A stretch of DNA of 40,081 bases from NCBI RefSeq assembly GCF_000388115.1, contig NZ_AQGQ01000015.1:1-40081 (forward strand), read 5' to 3'. Numbering within the stretch: the stretch's first letter is position 1; each line of letters opens with the position of its first letter. This document shows positions 8,940 through 17,348 of the stretch, one piece after another. The translations under genes were made by a program, and so were the position numbers. The stretch is from Aeromonas molluscorum 848 (GTDB taxonomy: Bacteria; Pseudomonadota; Gammaproteobacteria; Enterobacterales; Aeromonadaceae). The notes beneath the pieces were generated by a model that was not told the DNA's origin, did no database searches, and saw only the letters and a program-made list of their open reading frames with translations.

Positions 8940-9737
8940 TTAGACGACCGGGTTTTCCCAATCTTTCTTGGGCGGCTGCAGGCGCTGCTGGCAGAAGTAG
9001 GCCTGACGGATCAGCTTGGAGGCCATGGTAATGCCGAGCATGATGAGGCCGCGTTTGCCATCGAGGAAGGCGCGCTGCCGAATGCCGTGACGCCATAGCA
9101 CATCGACGATGCACCAGGCGAAGTCATACCAGCGGCCTCCTTTCATTTCCCGGCCGACGGCGCGTTCGGCGTAGCGCTGGGCACGCATCACGGCATCTTT
9201 GATGTCGGCATAGGAGTCATGGCGGCAGATGCCCTTGAGCTTGCCGACTTTGCCATCAGTGACCAGTTTGTCGTGATAGAGGTCCATCTTGCCCTCCATT
9301 CGCCACTGATCGCTGCGCACCAGGCGCAGGCGCCATTCCGGTTGATACATGTGATGCAGCCAGCCACCGAGGAACCAGATCTTGCGCTGGAACTCCCAGG
9401 CACTGATGCTGGGGTCATCTTCTTGCAGCACTCGCTCCATGTCGCTTCTCAGCTCCGGTTCGAGGGATTCGTCAGAATCAAGCAGCAGCATCCACTTGGC
9501 CGGGGCGCACTGTTCCATGGCGAAGACTTTCTGCTTGAGCGGACCTGGCCAGGGGCGTTCGATGACGATGCAACCGTGCTCGGCCGCGTATTCGCGGGTG
9601 CCATCGGTGGAGCCCGAGTCGACAATCACGATACGCTGTGCCAGCCCTTGCACGCTGTCCAGCACCATAGGCAGGCAGCGCATGCTGTTAAAGGTGGTCA
9701 AGGCCACCGCCAGGGTGACAGCTTCTTGTTGTTCCAT
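8940..9737 (-). CDS. Glycosyltransferase family 2 protein, WaaE-like (LPS core)
   Basis: A GT-A fold sugar transferase of family 2, resembling the WaaE/KdtX group that puts glucose on the inner-core heptose. The 265-residue product shows the N-terminal nucleotide-binding strand VALTTFNSMRCLPMVLDSV, DSGSTDGT, the DxD-type metal motif LLLDSDE near residue 98, and the group's later features (EWRLRLVRSD, HDSYADIKDAVMRAQRYAERA). The ATG at 9737 was preferred to an in-frame TTG at 9752; neither has a clear ribosome site. It is the only minus-strand gene inside the LPS block, facing the GT9 gene and diverging from the GT4 gene over a 308-base gap. The sugar transferred is unknown. Confidence 0.82.
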   Translation of the reverse strand: MEQQEAVTLAVALTTFNSMRCLPMVLDSVQGLAQRIVIVDSGSTDGTREYAAEHGCIVIERPWPGPLKQKVFAMEQCAPAKWMLLLDSDESLEPELRSDMERVLQEDDPSISAWEFQRKIWFLGGWLHHMYQPEWRLRLVRSDQWRMEGKMDLYHDKLVTDGKVGKLKGICRHDSYADIKDAVMRAQRYAERAVGREMKGGRWYDFAWCIVDVLWRHGIRQRAFLDGKRGLIMLGITMASKLIRQAYFCQQRLQPPKKDWENPVV

Positions 9738-10045
9738 GGAAATAACCGGCAAAGGGAGGTGAGCCCCATTCTATCCTGATTCAAGTTTGGTGGGCAAAGT
9801 TTGACTTGCCGCAGGGGGTCACGGAAAATCCCCGGATATGATTTGCTCGCTAACCGTGAGTTGTGCAGATTTATGGCTGTTACGATTAATTTATTGGCAG
9901 CCAGGATGAATATTCACCCAGACTAGGGTGTTACTCACCCCTACAGTACTCACCCGTCAGCTAGCATCGCTGGGTGTTGGTCATGGCGGGCGGGTCGACC
10001 GGCAACCCACTCGGTTACCGATGTTATTTCTTGATGAGATGATGC
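9738..10045. other. Intergenic region between divergent LPS genes
   Basis: Must hold the promoters of the GT2 gene (minus) and of the plus-strand LPS run. I see no open frame that looks coding. TCACCC recurs at 9914-9919, 9935-9940 and 9950-9955, the last two within an exact TACTCACCC repeat spaced 15 bases. No JUMPstart/ops element was recognised. The function of the repeats is unknown. Confidence 0.5.
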
Positions 10046-11134
10046 ATGAACTCCAAGCGTTTCGTATTCGTGATTGAAGATTTGTATGGTGGCGGCGCGC
10101 AGAAGTCTCTCATCAATACGGCGGAAGGGCTGCGCCAGCGCGGCCATCAGGTGACTGTCTTCATATTGCGTGACCTGATCGAGCATCGTCTTCCTCCCGG
10201 CCTCGAGGTGATCAACTTGGCGCTGGTCAATGGTGTCACCAAGGCCATCTCCAATGTGCTGCTTGAAAAAGGGCAGGCCTGGTTCATCGCCCGAGCCATT
10301 CGTCGCCTGGATCCCCATGTGGTGCTCTCCTGCTCCTGCGACAAGATCACTCGCCATATCAGGCACCCCAACCTCTGGTTCTGGGTGAAGAGCAACATGC
10401 TCGCTTCCCGCTATACCCCCCAGAGCAAAGCGAAGGCAAAGGCCAAGTTGCAGCGTTTCTACAATGGTCGCAAGGTGATTGGTTGCTCCCAGGGGGTGGT
10501 AGATGGCTTGTTGCAGGATGCCGAGCTCAAACCTGAGCGGATCCTGGCCATCTACAACCCCTATGAGCGAGATGGCTTCGTGCGCATGGCTGCCGAACCC
10601 GCCGAGGTACCAAGGGGGGAATACTTGATCAACGTAGGCACCTTTGAGCATCGCAAGCGTCATGATCGGCTGTTGCGTGCCTATAAAGCCAGTGGCGTCA
10701 GCACTCCTTTGCTGCTGCTGGGCAAGGGCAAGCCGGAGGAGGAAGCACGATTGCGTACGCTCATTCGTGAGCTGGATCTTGAGGCGCAGGTGATCCTGCC
10801 CGGCTATCAGACTAATCCCTACCCTTATATCAAGCAGGCCAAGGCGTTGATCCTGACCTCGGATGGTGAAGGCTTGCCAAGGGTGTTGATCGAATCGCTC
10901 TTCCTCGGCACTCCCATAGTGAGTGTCGATTGTCCGTCAGGTCCGAAAGAGATCTTGACCGGTGAGCTGGCTGCCTTCTTGGTGCCATTGCAGGATGAAG
11001 CCGCACTGGCCGATGCCATCGCCCGGATGGATGCTTCTCCTGTGACTATTACTGCCGACTATTACCAGGCTTTCCTCGCCGAGAGCGTGTTACCGCAGTT
11101 CGAGGCCCTGTCACTAGCAGAACGAGCACCATAA
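10046..11134 (+). CDS. Glycosyltransferase family 4 protein (LPS core/outer core)
   Basis: A retaining GT-B glycosyltransferase. The 362-residue product has the N-terminal acceptor domain starting FVFVIEDLYGGGAQKSLINTAEGL, where the Gly-rich loop GGGAQ is typical. Its C-terminal donor domain has NVGTFEHRKRHDRLLRAY, LLLLGKGKPEEE, VILPGYQTNPYPYIKQA and the family 4 EGLPRVLIESL stretch (E-x7-E) with CPSGPKEIL. It starts the plus-strand run that continues with the O-antigen ligase-like gene. The start at 10046 has only a weak ribosome site; three ATG triplets cluster just before it in other frames. Which sugar and linkage are made cannot be told from sequence. Confidence 0.85.
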   Translation: MNSKRFVFVIEDLYGGGAQKSLINTAEGLRQRGHQVTVFILRDLIEHRLPPGLEVINLALVNGVTKAISNVLLEKGQAWFIARAIRRLDPHVVLSCSCDKITRHIRHPNLWFWVKSNMLASRYTPQSKAKAKAKLQRFYNGRKVIGCSQGVVDGLLQDAELKPERILAIYNPYERDGFVRMAAEPAEVPRGEYLINVGTFEHRKRHDRLLRAYKASGVSTPLLLLGKGKPEEEARLRTLIRELDLEAQVILPGYQTNPYPYIKQAKALILTSDGEGLPRVLIESLFLGTPIVSVDCPSGPKEILTGELAAFLVPLQDEAALADAIARMDASPVTITADYYQAFLAESVLPQFEALSLAERAP

Positions 11135-11159
11135 ATTGAATAACAACATAATAAAAAAC

Positions 11160-12473
11160 ATGGATGTGCGCTGGAGCGGTGTCGCTGGAGAAGGAATAAC
11201 GCCCTATTTAAGGATACTGGGGGTGGCCTGCCTGCTGCTGTATGCCCTCTGCCGTATCTGGTTTGGTGGCGTCGGCAAGGCGATGGAGGCTGGCTTTCTT
11301 GCCATGACGTTGCTGCTGATGCTGACTTCCCACAGACGCATGGGGCTGGACATCTACTTCAAGTTTGTGTGGCTGGCGTTGTTGGTGCAGCTGATCCCTT
11401 GGCTATTGGGCCTGCTGGAACCGACCGTCATCACCAGCTCGAACCCTCATCTCGATCGGTTGACCAAGATCTTCTTCTTCTTCGCCACCGCCGTGCTGCT
11501 GGCCGGTAGATTGCGCAATGTCTTCTGGCTGTGGGGCATCGCCGCCTTGGGACTGCTAGCCACTGTGCTAGGGTCGCCCGCCGACTGGACCACCTGGCAA
11601 CAAGGCTTGTCAGGGCAGCGAGTCGATTTTGGCATCCGCAACGCCCAGCATATTGCCATGTACTTCGGTACCCTGATGCTGGGTTGCCTCTGCTTTAGCC
11701 AGCGTTGGTTATCGGTGGGGCCACAGCGCTGGTGGCGGCTGCCACTCTGGTCAGGGGTTCTTTGTGTGGCGGTATTGGGGATTATGGTGACCCAGACCCG
11801 TGCCATTTTTATTGCGATTTTTGCGGCCCTGCTGCTGGCCTTGGTATTCTGGGTCTGGCTCAAGCGTCCACGCTGGTGGCTGCTCGGGCTCCTGATCGTG
11901 GGTACTACGCTGCTGTTCTTCACCTTGGGTCAGCGTGGTCTCGCCCATGTTGAGCAGCGATATCAGCAAGAAGCGCCTGTCATCCAGCAACTGCTGCACG
12001 GCGACTGGGACAATATTCCCTACACCAGCGTCGGAATACGGGCCAACACCTGGAAGGTTGCCGCCGACAAGATAGCTGAGCGCCCCTGGTTTGGTTGGGG
12101 ATCCCAGGCTCGCAGCCGGGTAATCAGCCATTCCGCCGTGCTGCCCGACTGGGTCAAACAGCAGTTTGGTCATCTGCACAACTATTTCCTCGAAATTCAG
12201 CTCAGCTATGGGTTGGCTGGCTCCTTCATGTTGCTTGCCCTGGCCATTGTCATCGGTCGTGATTGCTGGCTTGCGTGGCGGGCGAAGCTGATGCCGACCG
12301 ATGTCTTGGTGTTTGGCTTCTGCTTCTTTGTCTTCTGGGTAATAGTGAACAACTTTGAGTCCTACATGTCATTTGGTACTGGCACTTTCGTGTTCAACAT
12401 CATTCTCGGCGGTCTGATCACCCTCTGCTGGCGCCGCCGCTACCCGCAAGGGTGGGCGGACAGGGCCCTATGA
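11160..12473 (+). CDS. O-antigen ligase-like membrane protein (WaaL/Wzy_C family)
   Basis: Polytopic inner-membrane protein expected to join O-antigen chains to lipid A-core on the periplasmic side. The product (437 residues from the ATG at 11160, or 445 from a TTG at 11136) has about ten to twelve hydrophobic segments. A Wzy_C-type core includes VTQTRAIFIAIFAALLLAL, followed by a large periplasmic loop (about residues 255-340) and the conserved HNYFLEIQLSYGL. The TQTR arginine and the loop histidine are the features usually linked to ligase activity. The next gene starts inside its stop codon (ATGA at 12470-12473), so translation is probably coupled. WaaL and Wzy families are hard to tell apart; context within core genes favours a ligase. 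Confidence 0.75.
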   Translation: MDVRWSGVAGEGITPYLRILGVACLLLYALCRIWFGGVGKAMEAGFLAMTLLLMLTSHRRMGLDIYFKFVWLALLVQLIPWLLGLLEPTVITSSNPHLDRLTKIFFFFATAVLLAGRLRNVFWLWGIAALGLLATVLGSPADWTTWQQGLSGQRVDFGIRNAQHIAMYFGTLMLGCLCFSQRWLSVGPQRWWRLPLWSGVLCVAVLGIMVTQTRAIFIAIFAALLLALVFWVWLKRPRWWLLGLLIVGTTLLFFTLGQRGLAHVEQRYQQEAPVIQQLLHGDWDNIPYTSVGIRANTWKVAADKIAERPWFGWGSQARSRVISHSAVLPDWVKQQFGHLHNYFLEIQLSYGLAGSFMLLALAIVIGRDCWLAWRAKLMPTDVLVFGFCFFVFWVIVNNFESYMSFGTGTFVFNIILGGLITLCWRRRYPQGWADRAL

Positions 12474-13615
12474 GACGCATCCTCATCATATTGCGTCGCT
12501 TGCAAGCCGGGGGGATAGAACAGGCCACTATTACCCTGGCTAACGCCATGGCAGCCCAGGGCCATGAAGTGCATGTCTGGGTACTGCGTGGCGATGCCAG
12601 ACTGACACCGGACCCTGCTGTGCATCTGCATGCGGGCGGCGACATCGAGCGGGAAGCCCGGCGTGGCTTGCTGGGGTCGAGTTGCGATCTGCTGGGACGG
12701 GGCCTGCTAAAACACCTGGTGCCAGGCTCAGGTTTTGTGTGGACCGGCTGGCGCACCAGTGCCTTGGCCAAGGCGCGGATCGCCGAGTGGGAGTCGCAGT
12801 ATGGCGCTTTCGATCAGATCCTGATCCGGGGCCAGGGGGCATTCGAGTTGCTGTGGGATTTGCATGACCCACGCTGCTGGCAACTGGTCGAGGGACCTTC
12901 TTCCAAGTTGCGCCACTATCGATTCGGCGGTTGGCTCGCCGCCAAGCTGTTCCAGGACAAGCAGGTGATCTGCGTTTCCCAGGGGATCGCCGAGGTGCTG
13001 CAGCAGATGCTGTCACACTTCTCGGTCCGGCCGACCCGCCAGACGGTGATCCACAATGGCGTCCCTCTGGCACGGGTACGTCAGCTGGCGCAGCTTGCCC
13101 AAGATCCCCCCATTACGGGTCGCTTCCTGGTTCACGTGGCGCGTCTGGTGCCGGTGAAGGATCAGACTCTGCTGCTGCGGGCGTTCAAACGGGCGGAACT
13201 CGACTGCAAGCTGGTGATTATCGGGGAGGGCAGCGAACGGACCGTGCTGGAGCGGCTGATACAGATGCTGGAACTGGATGAGCGAGTGATACTGCTCGGT
13301 CATCAAGCCAATCCCTATCCCTGGGTGGCAGGGGCTGAAGCTTTCATACTCAGCTCCAGAACCGAGGGGCTAGGGTTGGTGCTTATTGAAGCCCTGGCCT
13401 GTGGTACTCAGGCCGTCGCTACCGATGTGCCGGGTGGCATTCGCGAGGTGCTGATCGAAGAACAGACCCGCTTGTTGGCCGCTCATGATGAGGCCGCACT
13501 GGCCGCCAAGATGCGTGAAGCGCTGGCTGACCCTGTCCAGATCCTGCCCCACTGGGTTGACCGATTCGACGATGGCGAGATAGCCCGCCGTTTCCTCGCC
13601 CTCATTGAGGATTAA
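12470..13615 (+). CDS. Glycosyltransferase family 4 protein (LPS core)
   Basis: A second GT-B, family 4 transferase, 381 residues. The N-terminal domain reads MRRILIILRRLQAGGIEQATITLANAM. The C-terminal domain holds VHVARLVPVKDQTLLLRAFKRA, LVIIGEGSER, VILLGHQANPYPWVAGAEAFILSSRTEGLGLVLIEALACG (E-x7-E near residues 302-310) and ATDVPGGIREVL. The start at 12470 overlaps the previous stop by four bases; the longer frame from 12452 adds six residues without family resemblance. The deacetylase gene follows 3 bases after its stop, which suggests the pair acts in sequence, for example addition of an N-acetylated hexosamine followed by its deacetylation. That pairing is inference. Confidence 0.86.
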   Translation: MRRILIILRRLQAGGIEQATITLANAMAAQGHEVHVWVLRGDARLTPDPAVHLHAGGDIEREARRGLLGSSCDLLGRGLLKHLVPGSGFVWTGWRTSALAKARIAEWESQYGAFDQILIRGQGAFELLWDLHDPRCWQLVEGPSSKLRHYRFGGWLAAKLFQDKQVICVSQGIAEVLQQMLSHFSVRPTRQTVIHNGVPLARVRQLAQLAQDPPITGRFLVHVARLVPVKDQTLLLRAFKRAELDCKLVIIGEGSERTVLERLIQMLELDERVILLGHQANPYPWVAGAEAFILSSRTEGLGLVLIEALACGTQAVATDVPGGIREVLIEEQTRLLAAHDEAALAAKMREALADPVQILPHWVDRFDDGEIARRFLALIED

Positions 13616-13618
13616 ATC

Positions 13619-14905
13619 ATGACGATCCTGGATCACAGTTACCCCCTGGCCCCAAGCTGGGTTTCCCCCGTCAATGTGCAACCTGATGGTCGGTTGGAGG
13701 CCGTCGTCCCTGGCGAACTCGCCAATCACACCCTGTTGCTGGAATTTGGCTACGAAGCGACCCACAAACGTCGCCAGGGGTGCATCGGCATCGTTGGAGA
13801 AGGGGTGAGTCAGGAGCAGTTCTTCGAGGCAAACCAGCGTGGCCGACGCTTCCTCAATCTGACTGGCTTGACCCGCCTGGACGAAATACAGCTGCGGGGC
13901 CGGGATTGTCGCTGGCAAGCAGAGGCCCGCCTGCTGGCCTTCGCCAACCCGGCGCTGGAAGATGGCCCCCTGCTCATCCTCTCCCCCCATCCGGACGATG
14001 CCGAGCTGGCCGCTTTTGGCCTCTACAGTGACCATGCCGAGCGCAGCTGGATAGTGACCCTGAGTGCGGGGGAGAAGCTCAACCGACTGGACCGCCAGTA
14101 CATTCCTGGCCTTGACCGCGATTTGCCGAGCGCCTCGGCACGCAAGGGGGCGATCCGGGCCTGGAACAGTGTGACTACGCCGCTGCTGGCCGGAGTCAGC
14201 GCCGCTCGCCTGTTCTGTCTGGGTTACTTCAATGACAGCCTGGCCAGGCTGGTGGCGGAACCGGACAGCCTGGTCGCCCATGCCCAGTTGCCAGAGCTGA
14301 CGCCGGCGCCGTTTCGGCGCTGGAATCCTCAGTCGTTGCCGGGGGACGAGCAGGCAGCCAACAGTGGCCGGTTGCTGGTGGCGGATCTCGCGGCGCTGCT
14401 GGCACGGGTAAGGCCGAGCAGCGTCCTGGTGACCCACCCCGAGGTAGATCCCCATGGGGATCATGTCGCCACCGCCCAGGCCCTGGCGCTGGCAATCCAG
14501 GAGAGCGGGTACTGCCCTGCCCGGGTGCTGCTCTATGCGAATCACCTGCGCCGGGTCCATGATTTCCCTTATGGCCCCGAGCATGCGGGCACCACCTTGC
14601 CCCCTTGGCACAGCGAACACTCCAGGCTGGGGTCTTGGCGCTGTTACAGCCACCCTCTGTCGTTGGCACGGCAGAAGGAGAAAGTGGTTGCCATGGAGAC
14701 GATGCACGATCTGCATGCCAAGGACAGGCTGGAGAAGCGCCTTAAACGTTGGTGGGGCCGTACCGTCAGACGAGATGGTTATCACCACTATGGTCTGCAT
14801 AGCTATTTTCAGACTCACATCAAGGCTCATGAGGTGTTCAGCTGGGTATCCGGCGATGATTTCGTGAGCGGCATGTTGCAAGACGCAGGAACAGAACAAG
14901 CATGA
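13619..14905 (+). CDS. PIG-L/LmbE family deacetylase with an extra N-terminal domain
   Basis: The 428-residue protein contains a carbohydrate esterase family 14 (PIG-L/LmbE) zinc deacetylase domain. The first metal motif PHPDDAE puts H124 and D127 in place; the second, HPEVDPHGDHVA, supplies H279-x-D281-H282. About 115 residues precede it, rich in beta-strand-like sequence (HTLLLEFGYEATHKRRQGCIG, GRRFLNLTGL), which I do not recognise. The C-terminal part has a conserved-looking basic stretch (LEKRLKRWWGRTVRRDGYHHYG). Family members remove N-acetyl groups from GlcNAc-type sugars; in the Aeromonas LPS core such an activity is known as a domain of WahA. Here it is a separate gene, 3 bases after a GT4 gene and overlapping waaF by four bases. 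The substrate is inferred, not shown. Confidence 0.82.
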   Translation: MTILDHSYPLAPSWVSPVNVQPDGRLEAVVPGELANHTLLLEFGYEATHKRRQGCIGIVGEGVSQEQFFEANQRGRRFLNLTGLTRLDEIQLRGRDCRWQAEARLLAFANPALEDGPLLILSPHPDDAELAAFGLYSDHAERSWIVTLSAGEKLNRLDRQYIPGLDRDLPSASARKGAIRAWNSVTTPLLAGVSAARLFCLGYFNDSLARLVAEPDSLVAHAQLPELTPAPFRRWNPQSLPGDEQAANSGRLLVADLAALLARVRPSSVLVTHPEVDPHGDHVATAQALALAIQESGYCPARVLLYANHLRRVHDFPYGPEHAGTTLPPWHSEHSRLGSWRCYSHPLSLARQKEKVVAMETMHDLHAKDRLEKRLKRWWGRTVRRDGYHHYGLHSYFQTHIKAHEVFSWVSGDDFVSGMLQDAGTEQA

Positions 14906-16017
14906 AGATATTGGTGATCGGCCCCTCCTGGGTCGGCGACATGGTGATGTCCCAGAGCCTCTACAAGGCGATCAAGACCAACCACCCGGATTGTGAGCTG
15001 CACGTGATGGCGCCGGCCTGGTGCGGTGCCCTGCTGGAGCGGATGCCCGAGGTGGACAAGGCGGTGCCCATGCCCCTTGGCCACGGTGACTTCAAATTGG
15101 GGGAGCGGCGTCGGCTCGGCAAGCTGCTGGCTGCCGAGAAGTACGATCAGGCCATCATCCAGCCCAACTCCATGAAGTCGGCACTGATCCCCTGGTTCGC
15201 CAGGATACCGGTGCGCTCCGGCTGGAAGGGGGAGCACCGCTTCGGTCTGCTCAACGACATGCGCAGCAACAAGTCTGTCTTTCCGCTGATGGTGGAAGCC
15301 TATCTGGCGCTGGCCTATCCCAAGGCGCAGATGAAGAGTCGGGCCGATATTCCCGCCATTCCCCACCCCTCGCTCAACGTTGACCTGATTAATCAGGGCA
15401 AGGCCTTGGAGCGATTGGGGCTCAATGTCGCTCGCCCCGTGCTGGTGCTCTGTCCGGGGGCCGAGTTCGGCCCGGCCAAGCGCTGGCCGGAAGGGCACTA
15501 CGCCGTGGTGGCGCAGAAGTATCTGGATGAGGGCTGGCAGGTGTGGATCTTCGGCTCCGGCAAGGATGTGCCCGTAGCCAACACCATACGCGAGCGGATC
15601 AATCCGCTGTCGCGCCCCAACTGCCACGTGCTGGCGGGCAAGACCAACCTGTATGAGGCGATCGATCTGATGGCGCTGGCCGGGCGGGTCATCTCCAACG
15701 ATTCTGGCCTGATGCACATAGCCGCCGCCCTCAACCGGCCGTTGATCGGCGTCTATGGCTCCACCTCGCCGCTCTACACACCGCCGCTGGCGGACAGGGT
15801 CGAGATAGTGCACACCGACATCGAGTGCCGCCCCTGTTTCAAGCGCACTTGCAAGTTCGGCCACCTCAAGTGCCTGATCGAGCTGATGCCGGAACAGGTA
15901 ATAGAGGCGGGCAAGCGCCTGGAGTACAGCCAGTCGCCGGATCGCTTGATCGCATTGCAACCGGTCGATCCGCCGAATTTTGTTGCCAGTGCGAGCAAGC
16001 GGTCGGAGCCGAAATAG
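14902..16017 (+). CDS. waaF: ADP-heptose:LPS heptosyltransferase II
   Basis: Transfers the second L-glycero-D-manno-heptose onto heptose I of the LPS inner core, using ADP-heptose in the cytoplasm. The 371-residue product opens MKILVIGPSWVGDMVMSQSLY, the classic WaaF start. It has the donor domain LCPGAEFGPAKRWPEGHYA, IFGSGKDVP, and NDSGLMHIAAALNRPLIGVYGSTSP, followed by the C-terminal cysteine cluster ECRPCFKRTCKFGHLKC. Its ATG overlaps the deacetylase stop (14902-14905), and waaA starts one base after its TAG, so the four genes appear translationally coupled. This is the clearest assignment of the LPS block. Confidence 0.93.
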   Translation: MKILVIGPSWVGDMVMSQSLYKAIKTNHPDCELHVMAPAWCGALLERMPEVDKAVPMPLGHGDFKLGERRRLGKLLAAEKYDQAIIQPNSMKSALIPWFARIPVRSGWKGEHRFGLLNDMRSNKSVFPLMVEAYLALAYPKAQMKSRADIPAIPHPSLNVDLINQGKALERLGLNVARPVLVLCPGAEFGPAKRWPEGHYAVVAQKYLDEGWQVWIFGSGKDVPVANTIRERINPLSRPNCHVLAGKTNLYEAIDLMALAGRVISNDSGLMHIAAALNRPLIGVYGSTSPLYTPPLADRVEIVHTDIECRPCFKRTCKFGHLKCLIELMPEQVIEAGKRLEYSQSPDRLIALQPVDPPNFVASASKRSEPK

Positions 16018-16018
16018 C

Positions 16019-17283
16019 ATGCTCTATCGGCTGCTCTACAACCTGCTGATCCACCTGGGCTTGCCGCTTGCGCTGCTTGCGCTTTACAAACCGAAGAGAG
16101 GCAAGCCTGGTTTTGGTGCGCGCTGGGCCGAGCATCTGGGGCGGACGCCGGCCAGCGGGCAGGAGGCGCCGCTCTGGATCCATGCGGTGAGTGTCGGCGA
16201 GACGCTCGCCATCACGCCCCTTATCCGGTCCCTCAAGGCCGAGCGGCCGGATTTACCTATCCTGCTCACCACCACCACCCGCACCGGCGCCGAGCAGGCG
16301 GCCAAGCTCGGCGATCTGGTGGTGCATCGCTACGCCCCCTCGATTACCCCTGGGCGGTGGCCGCTTTTCTCAAGTGCATCCAGCCTCGCGCCCTCTGGGT
16401 GATGGAGACGGAGCTGTGGCCGAACTGGCTGGCGGCCTGCGAGGCGCGCCATCTGCCGGTGACCATCATCAATGCCCGTCTCTCGGAACGCTCCTGCCAG
16501 CGCTATGCCCGCTTTCAGGGGGCGTTCGATACCCTCAGTCGACCGCTGACCCATCTGCTCTGCCAGCATCAGGACGATGCGGATCGCTTTGCGCGGCTTG
16601 GCATAGGTCGGGGGCGGCTGGCGGTGACTGGCTCCATCAAATTCGATATCCAGCTGGGTGACGAGGTGCAGGCCAAGGGACATGCATTGCGCCTTGCCCT
16701 GGGCGTAGATCGGCCGGTCTGGATCGCCGCCAGTACCCATCAGGGCGAGGATGAGCAGGTATTGGCGGCGTTTGACAGTGTGCTGCAACGTCATCCCCTG
16801 GCCTTGCTAATCCTGGTGCCGCGCCATCCGGAGCGCTTCGATCGGGTGGCCGAGCTGTGCGCCCCTTATGGCTGCGTGCGGCGCACCGGCGACGCCCCGA
16901 TCCGCGAGACGGACAAGGTCTATCTCGGCGATACCATGGGCGAGTTGCCGCTGATGCTGGCGGCGGCCGATGTGGCCTTCGTCGGCGGCAGTCTGGTGAA
17001 GGTCGGCGGTCACAACTTGCTGGAACCGGCGGCGCTGGGCAAGCCTTGTCTGAGCGGCCCCGCCTACTTCAACTTCAGCGACATCACCCGCCAGCTGGTG
17101 GCTCAGGGGGGCGCGGCCCTGGTGATGGATGCCGCCGCGCTGGGGAATAAGGTGAGCGAGTTGCTGGCCGACGAGGGCGAGCGCCGCCAGATGGGCGAAC
17201 AGGCCCGCGCCGTGGTGTTGCGTAATCAGGGGGCGCTGGCGCGCACTCTGTCCCACTGCCTCGCCAGCCTGGAAAACGACTGA
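16019..17283 (+). CDS. waaA: 3-deoxy-D-manno-octulosonic acid (Kdo) transferase, frameshifted as written
   Basis: WaaA adds Kdo from CMP-Kdo to lipid IVA, the first step of core assembly, and is essential in most Gram-negative bacteria. The N-terminal piece from the ATG at 16019 matches WaaA (LYNLLIHLGLPLALL anchor, GARWAEHLG, HAVSVGE with the catalytic Glu, LTTTTRTG). At the C5 run 16335-16339 one base is missing: before it the frame reads VVHRYAP, after it the family sequence resumes one frame over as LDYPWAVAAFLKCIQPRALWVMETELWPN. With the base restored the gene is about 421 residues, close to E. coli's 425. The end includes GGSLVKVGGHNLLEPAALGKP. Because the gene is normally indispensable, a sequencing error in the C run is the likelier explanation. 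It is last in the LPS run. Confidence 0.88.
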
Positions 17284-17301
17284 ACCCGGGCAGATGGGCA
17301 C

Positions 17302-17334
17302 AAAAAAACGGAGCGCATGGCGCTCCGTTTTTTT
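17302..17334. terminator. Bidirectional terminator between waaA and the PTS genes
   Basis: A7, CGGAGCGC (17309-17316), ATG loop, GCGCTCCG (17320-17327), T7. It is symmetric with U tracts on both strands and sits between convergent genes. Confidence 0.93.
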
Positions 17335-17348
17335 GTGCGGGCTGAGGG

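Noticed and set aside
9738-10045. JUMPstart/ops element searched for in the LPS leader
   Set aside because: GGCGGG appears near 9985, but the ops core GGCGGTAG is not present.
13370-14899. A 509-codon open frame on the minus strand
   Set aside because: It lies opposite the deacetylase gene, has low-complexity Gln/Gly/Arg-rich sequence with no recognisable family, and is the usual antisense shadow of a GC-rich gene.
14827-16020. A 397-codon minus-strand frame
   Set aside because: It is the exact antisense of waaF, whose family assignment is firm; no ribosome site or motif supports the opposite strand.
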